26,258 nucleotides of DNA. Origin: an uncultured Anaerotignum sp. GTDB taxonomy: Bacteria > Bacillota > Clostridia > Lachnospirales > Anaerotignaceae. Positions within the stretch are counted from its first letter, which is position 1. Every line of letters begins with the position of its first letter. Below the pieces are notes generated by a model, which did not search any database, was not told where the DNA came from, and saw only the letters and a program-made list of their open reading frames with translations. A program made the position numbers and the translations under genes. The stretch spans positions 1 to 26,258 of the forward strand of contig NZ_CAJMDQ010000030.1 in the NCBI RefSeq assembly GCF_905212195.1, given 5' to 3'. Below, one piece after another: positions 23,709-26,258 of this stretch.

Positions 23709-24097
23709 ATATCGCATTGATTGCGGACGACAATAAGAAAAAACTAATGGAAAACCTTTGCATCGCTTACCGCCATATCCTGTGCAAACATGAGCTTTAC
23801 GCAACAGCTACCACAGGCCGTTTGGTAAGTGAAGCTGCAAATTTGAATGTGCATAAATATCTGGCTGGGCAGCTGGGGGGCTCTGAACAGCTTGGTGCGC
23901 AGATCATCAACAACGATTTGGATATGATGATCTTCCTGCGTGACCCTGCTTCTCACCAGTCTTATGAAGAATACAGCAACCTGTTCCGCCTGTGCGACAC
24001 CCACAACATTCCCGTTGCTACCAATCTGGCAACAGCGGAAGTGCTGCTGCTGGCGCTGGACAGAGGCGATCTGGACTGGAGAAACGTGGTGAGATAA
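23705..24097 (+). CDS. Methylglyoxal synthase-like protein with altered active site
   Basis: A 130-residue protein that aligns end to end with methylglyoxal synthase (dihydroxyacetone phosphate to methylglyoxal plus phosphate). It opens with MNIALIADDNKKK and keeps the late NIPVATNLATAEVLL segment. Compared with the E. coli and B. subtilis enzymes as I recall them, key positions differ. The His before the first Asp is D8 (ADD instead of AHD). The phosphate-loop Gly is A35 (TATTG instead of TGTTG). The catalytic Asp of GGDQQ is S60 (GGSEQ). The conserved PHxPD is SYEEY. D9 and D80 remain. Activity is therefore doubtful. The start at 23705 overlaps the rodA stop, with GAGGGGGG upstream, and one base separates it from the DUF1294 gene. 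By family it would be called mgsA, but I leave the symbol empty because of these changes. Confidence 0.85.
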   Translation: MNIALIADDNKKKLMENLCIAYRHILCKHELYATATTGRLVSEAANLNVHKYLAGQLGGSEQLGAQIINNDLDMMIFLRDPASHQSYEEYSNLFRLCDTHNIPVATNLATAEVLLLALDRGDLDWRNVVR

Positions 24098-24098
24098 C

Positions 24099-24404
24099 AT
24101 GCAGTTCACCTTTCATCCTGTACCCTTCTGGATCATCACAGGGTATTACCTTATCATCAATATCGTGCTGTTCTGTGCCATGGCCCTGGATAAAAAACGT
24201 GCCATCCGCGGCAGACGGCGGGTGCCTGAAAAAACATTGTTCCTGATGGCTATTTTAGGCGGCAGCATCGGGGGCTTTGTTGGCATGTTCACCCAACACC
24301 ACAAAACAAAACATATTTCTTTTTATGTAGCTTATGGCTTAACAGCAGCCATGCACATTTTCCTGTGCTGGCTGCTGATGACTACCTTTGCCTTTACAGC
24401 ATGA
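24099..24404 (+). CDS. DUF1294 membrane protein
   Basis: A 101-residue membrane protein of unknown function. A first helix lies near residues 9-29. The conserved cytoplasmic segment ALDKKRAIRGRRRVPEKTL follows near 28-47, then a Gly-rich helix (LGGSIGGFVGMF) and HHKTKHISF near 67-75. These are the hallmark DUF1294 motifs (DKxxA, RRxPE, GGxxG, HKTxH). A last helix ends the protein. It begins one base after the MgsA-like stop with only a weak ribosome site (GGTGAG), so translation is probably coupled. Last gene of the plus-strand block. Confidence 0.88.
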   Translation: MQFTFHPVPFWIITGYYLIINIVLFCAMALDKKRAIRGRRRVPEKTLFLMAILGGSIGGFVGMFTQHHKTKHISFYVAYGLTAAMHIFLCWLLMTTFAFTA

Positions 24405-24437
24405 AAACATACCAGATAAAACTTTTATAAAAATAAA

Positions 24438-24475
24438 AAAGCTGAAATTCTTTCATAAGAATTTCAGCTTTCTTT
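24438..24475. terminator. Bidirectional intrinsic terminator between DUF1294 and the FGGY kinase
   Basis: AAAGCTGAAATTCTT and AAGAATTTCAGCTTT form a perfect 15-bp stem around TCAT. A T-rich tract lies on the plus side and an A-run on the other, so both converging transcripts can stop here. Confidence 0.93.
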
Positions 24476-24528
24476 GTTTTCTTATGAGGATGCCCTTTGC
24501 TCCACCATCTTTTTACAAATATATATAT

Positions 24529-26085
24529 TTATTTATCTTCCATCTTTCGGATTTCTTCCAATGCCGCAAAAGCTGACCGCATTTCCTCCCGTACCAATTT
24601 TGTTTTTCTTTCATATACTTTACGATAAAAAGCAGTGCGTTTGGGGTCCGGCACAAACGACTTATTTTCTATCAGATTCGCTTCGAATGCTGCCTGCAAA
24701 TCAGGAATATCCCCTATAGCGTATGCTGCCGTTGCCGCATTGGTCATAACAGCGCCTTGCGCGGTCTTTAATGTTGTTACACGGCAATTCAGCATGTCCG
24801 CTTTAATCTGGTTCCACAAATCCGAGCGGCTTCCGCCTTCTGTTACAACAATACAATTCAAATCAACGCCAGCTGCACGATACACATCTGTGACACCAAT
24901 GTAATCATAGGCGATAGCTTCCAGAACCGCACGCCACAATACCGCCTGATCGGTATCCATGGTCATATTCAGGAAACAACCGCTTGCCGCAGAAATATCA
25001 CCAAAGCCACCTGTCAGATATGGCAGGAACAGAACGCCATTGGCACCTGCCGGAACCTGTTTTGCACGTTCTGTCAGTACATCGAAATAGGCACCTTCCC
25101 CTTCTTTGCCGCAAATATTGTCCCGGAACCAGCGCAGCGCCAAACCGCCTGTACGAATAAAGCCCCAATAGAAATACGTATTTTCCAGCGTACCACTATT
25201 GAAAATCAAATCTGTTCCCGGTCTGCTCAATTCCGGCTTAATGCCATCTACTGCAATGCAGAACATAGCGCATGTGCCAGCAACATCCGCCGCTCTATTG
25301 ACTGCTGTAACACCGCATCCAATCATACTCTGCATGGTATCCCCTGCACCAGCGCAAATGGGAATGCCTGCAGGCAAACCTGTTTTTTGTGCATATTCTT
25401 CTGTCAAATGCCCAATGATGTCCCAAGGTTTTACGATTCTTGGCAAATATTCTTTAGATAATCCCAAGATTTCCAGCTGTTCATCGCTCCATTCCTTTTT
25501 TTCTACTTTATACCCAAGGCCCCAGCCGGACATGGTACCCCAGTCAATGAAAGCGTCCTTTGCTTTACATCCAGCAAGATGGGACAGAATGTAAGGCGCA
25601 TTGTGCAGGAATTTCTTCCCTCGTTTTTGAAATTCTTCACTATTTTTCAGGAACCATCTGGCAAAAAGCGCCGGGAACATACAGTTTGGTAGTGGATTAC
25701 CCGTTTCTTTTGCCCAGATATCCAATCCCAAAGCCGCCAGTTCCTCTGCATCTGCCTGCGTACGAGAATCCAGATAATTGATATATGGCGTAATGGCATT
25801 GCCATCTTCATCGACACCCACAATACCTAAAATGACACCATCCCCAAAGATTGCCCGAATGTTCTCTGGTGACAGCCCTTTTTCCCGCATTTCTTTTGTG
25901 CAAGCCGCAATACTAGTCACTGCTGCCTCCACATACTGATCTGCATCCATTTCCACCCACCCGGGATGTGGATAGCGAAGCACTGTCGGTGTGCTGTGCT
26001 CTGTGATGCACTGCATGTTGCTGTCATAGACAGCAGCTTTCACACTCTGGGTTCCTGCGTCAAAACCAAGGTAATACTTTTCCAT
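24529..26085 (-). CDS. FGGY-family carbohydrate kinase (xylulokinase-like)
   Basis: Cytoplasmic sugar kinase of 518 residues that should phosphorylate a sugar or polyol with ATP. The N-terminal phosphate loop is YLGFDAGTQSVKAAVYD (residues 5-21). The linker YLDSRT (104-109) matches the family's WxDxR-type segment. CAGAGDTMQSMIGCG (244-258) carries the catalytic-base candidate D249. The C-terminal FGGY signature region lies around LPYLTGGFGD and VVTEGGSRSDLWNQIKADML. The usual xylulokinase GQMHG loop reads FGDGVILG here, so the substrate may differ; xylulose, ribulose or a related polyol is possible. The ATG at 26085 was chosen because AAAAGAGG lies 9 bases before it. A longer frame to 26172 would run through the terminator hairpin and is not believed. 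It is preceded by an FMN riboswitch and terminator, which is unusual for this family. Confidence 0.9.
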   Translation of the reverse strand: MEKYYLGFDAGTQSVKAAVYDSNMQCITEHSTPTVLRYPHPGWVEMDADQYVEAAVTSIAACTKEMREKGLSPENIRAIFGDGVILGIVGVDEDGNAITPYINYLDSRTQADAEELAALGLDIWAKETGNPLPNCMFPALFARWFLKNSEEFQKRGKKFLHNAPYILSHLAGCKAKDAFIDWGTMSGWGLGYKVEKKEWSDEQLEILGLSKEYLPRIVKPWDIIGHLTEEYAQKTGLPAGIPICAGAGDTMQSMIGCGVTAVNRAADVAGTCAMFCIAVDGIKPELSRPGTDLIFNSGTLENTYFYWGFIRTGGLALRWFRDNICGKEGEGAYFDVLTERAKQVPAGANGVLFLPYLTGGFGDISAASGCFLNMTMDTDQAVLWRAVLEAIAYDYIGVTDVYRAAGVDLNCIVVTEGGSRSDLWNQIKADMLNCRVTTLKTAQGAVMTNAATAAYAIGDIPDLQAAFEANLIENKSFVPDPKRTAFYRKVYERKTKLVREEMRSAFAALEEIRKMEDK

Positions 26086-26110
26086 ACAATTTAGCCTCTT
26101 TTCTGTATTT

Positions 26111-26170
26111 GGGGCAATAAAAAAAGCCCCGTATTTTTCTGACTGCCATAAGCAAGTCATCTTACAGGGC
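26111..26170 (-). terminator. Intrinsic terminator (riboswitch expression platform) before the FGGY kinase
   Basis: On the minus strand GCCCTGTA (26163-26170) pairs with TACGGGGC (26126-26133) with one G-U pair. The loop holds an inner TGAC/GTCA plus TGC/GCA stem, and a T-rich run follows (26117-26125). The GGGGC arm can instead pair with GCCCC at 26111-26115, just downstream. The hairpin lies between the FMN aptamer and the kinase start, the normal place for a transcription-terminating riboswitch platform. Confidence 0.82.
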
Positions 26171-26213
26171 AATGTTTCTTTTCTGCACGAAAAAAACCGC
26201 AGAATAAAAAAGC

Positions 26214-26258
26214 ATATCTTCTCTCATCCAGACTATACTGTCGGCTTCGTAATTTCAA
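26214..26258 (-). promoter_or_regulatory. FMN riboswitch (RFN element), 3' part, truncated by the window edge
   Basis: Read on the minus strand, the window ends with the conserved 3' end of the RFN aptamer: GAAGCCGACAGTATAGTCTG (the conserved GCCGACAGT core and AGTCTG), then GATGAGAGAAGAT. This matches the end of the B. subtilis ribD leader almost base for base. The 5' half lies beyond 26258. FMN binding is expected to favour the downstream terminator and lower expression of the gene that follows, which in this window is the FGGY kinase. Confidence 0.93.

Noticed and set aside
26086..26172. N-terminal extension of the FGGY kinase to a start at 26172
   Set aside because: The extension is encoded by the terminator hairpin and its T-run, has no kinase homology, and has no ribosome site. 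The ATG at 26085 begins exactly at the family's N-terminal motif.

Overview
The window looks like the chromosome of an anaerobic, low-to-mid GC Bacillota of the class Clostridia, probably near the Lachnospirales/Anaerotignum group. That placement is inferred from gene content, not from a marker search. The reasons are an Rnf operon in the order C-D-G-E-A-B, a T-box ahead of alaS, strong AGGAGG ribosome sites, TTG starts, and one block running DUF4321-mreBCD-PBP2-minCDE-rodA-mgsA. I see no rRNA, tRNA, CRISPR array, transposase or prophage block. The sequence reads as core chromosome.

Layout. 1-1.4 kb: a branched-chain amino acid carrier (brnQ) with a strong terminator shared with a convergent small membrane-protein gene. 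1.7-4.8 kb (minus): alaS, with a complete T-box leader (Ala codon GCA in the probable specifier position) and a near-perfect promoter. 4.9-5.8 kb: a two-helix membrane peptide facing a membrane-anchored Ltp-repeat protein. 5.8-8.8 kb (minus): a MocR-type regulator downstream of rpoN (sigma-54). 8.8-9.2 kb: an AT-rich divergent control region. 9.2-14.2 kb: rnfCDGEAB, the ferredoxin:NAD+ oxidoreductase ion pump, ending in a perfect terminator. 14.6-24.4 kb: the cell-shape and division-site block, with internal promoters before DUF4321, mreB and minD. 24.5-26.26 kb (minus): an FGGY sugar kinase behind an intrinsic terminator and the 3' end of an FMN riboswitch, which runs off the window.

How the genes work together. 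MreB/C/D, the large PBP2 and RodA form the elongasome that makes side-wall peptidoglycan. MinC/D/E place the division septum in the same cells, and the joint layout suggests coordinated control of elongation and division. BrnQ and Rnf fit amino-acid fermentation with ion-gradient energy conservation. Rnf also makes the cell a heavy flavin user.

Most notable points: (1) an FMN riboswitch whose first downstream gene is a pentulose-type FGGY kinase rather than a rib or riboflavin-transport gene; (2) a methylglyoxal-synthase-like protein at the end of the rod operon that lacks most of the family's catalytic residues, including the catalytic Asp; (3) three helically phased GTATAC palindromes over the promoter of the small membrane gene near 1.7 kb; (4) structured leaders ahead of rnfC and minD; (5) a PBP2 of 946 residues with a large insert ahead of its catalytic serine.
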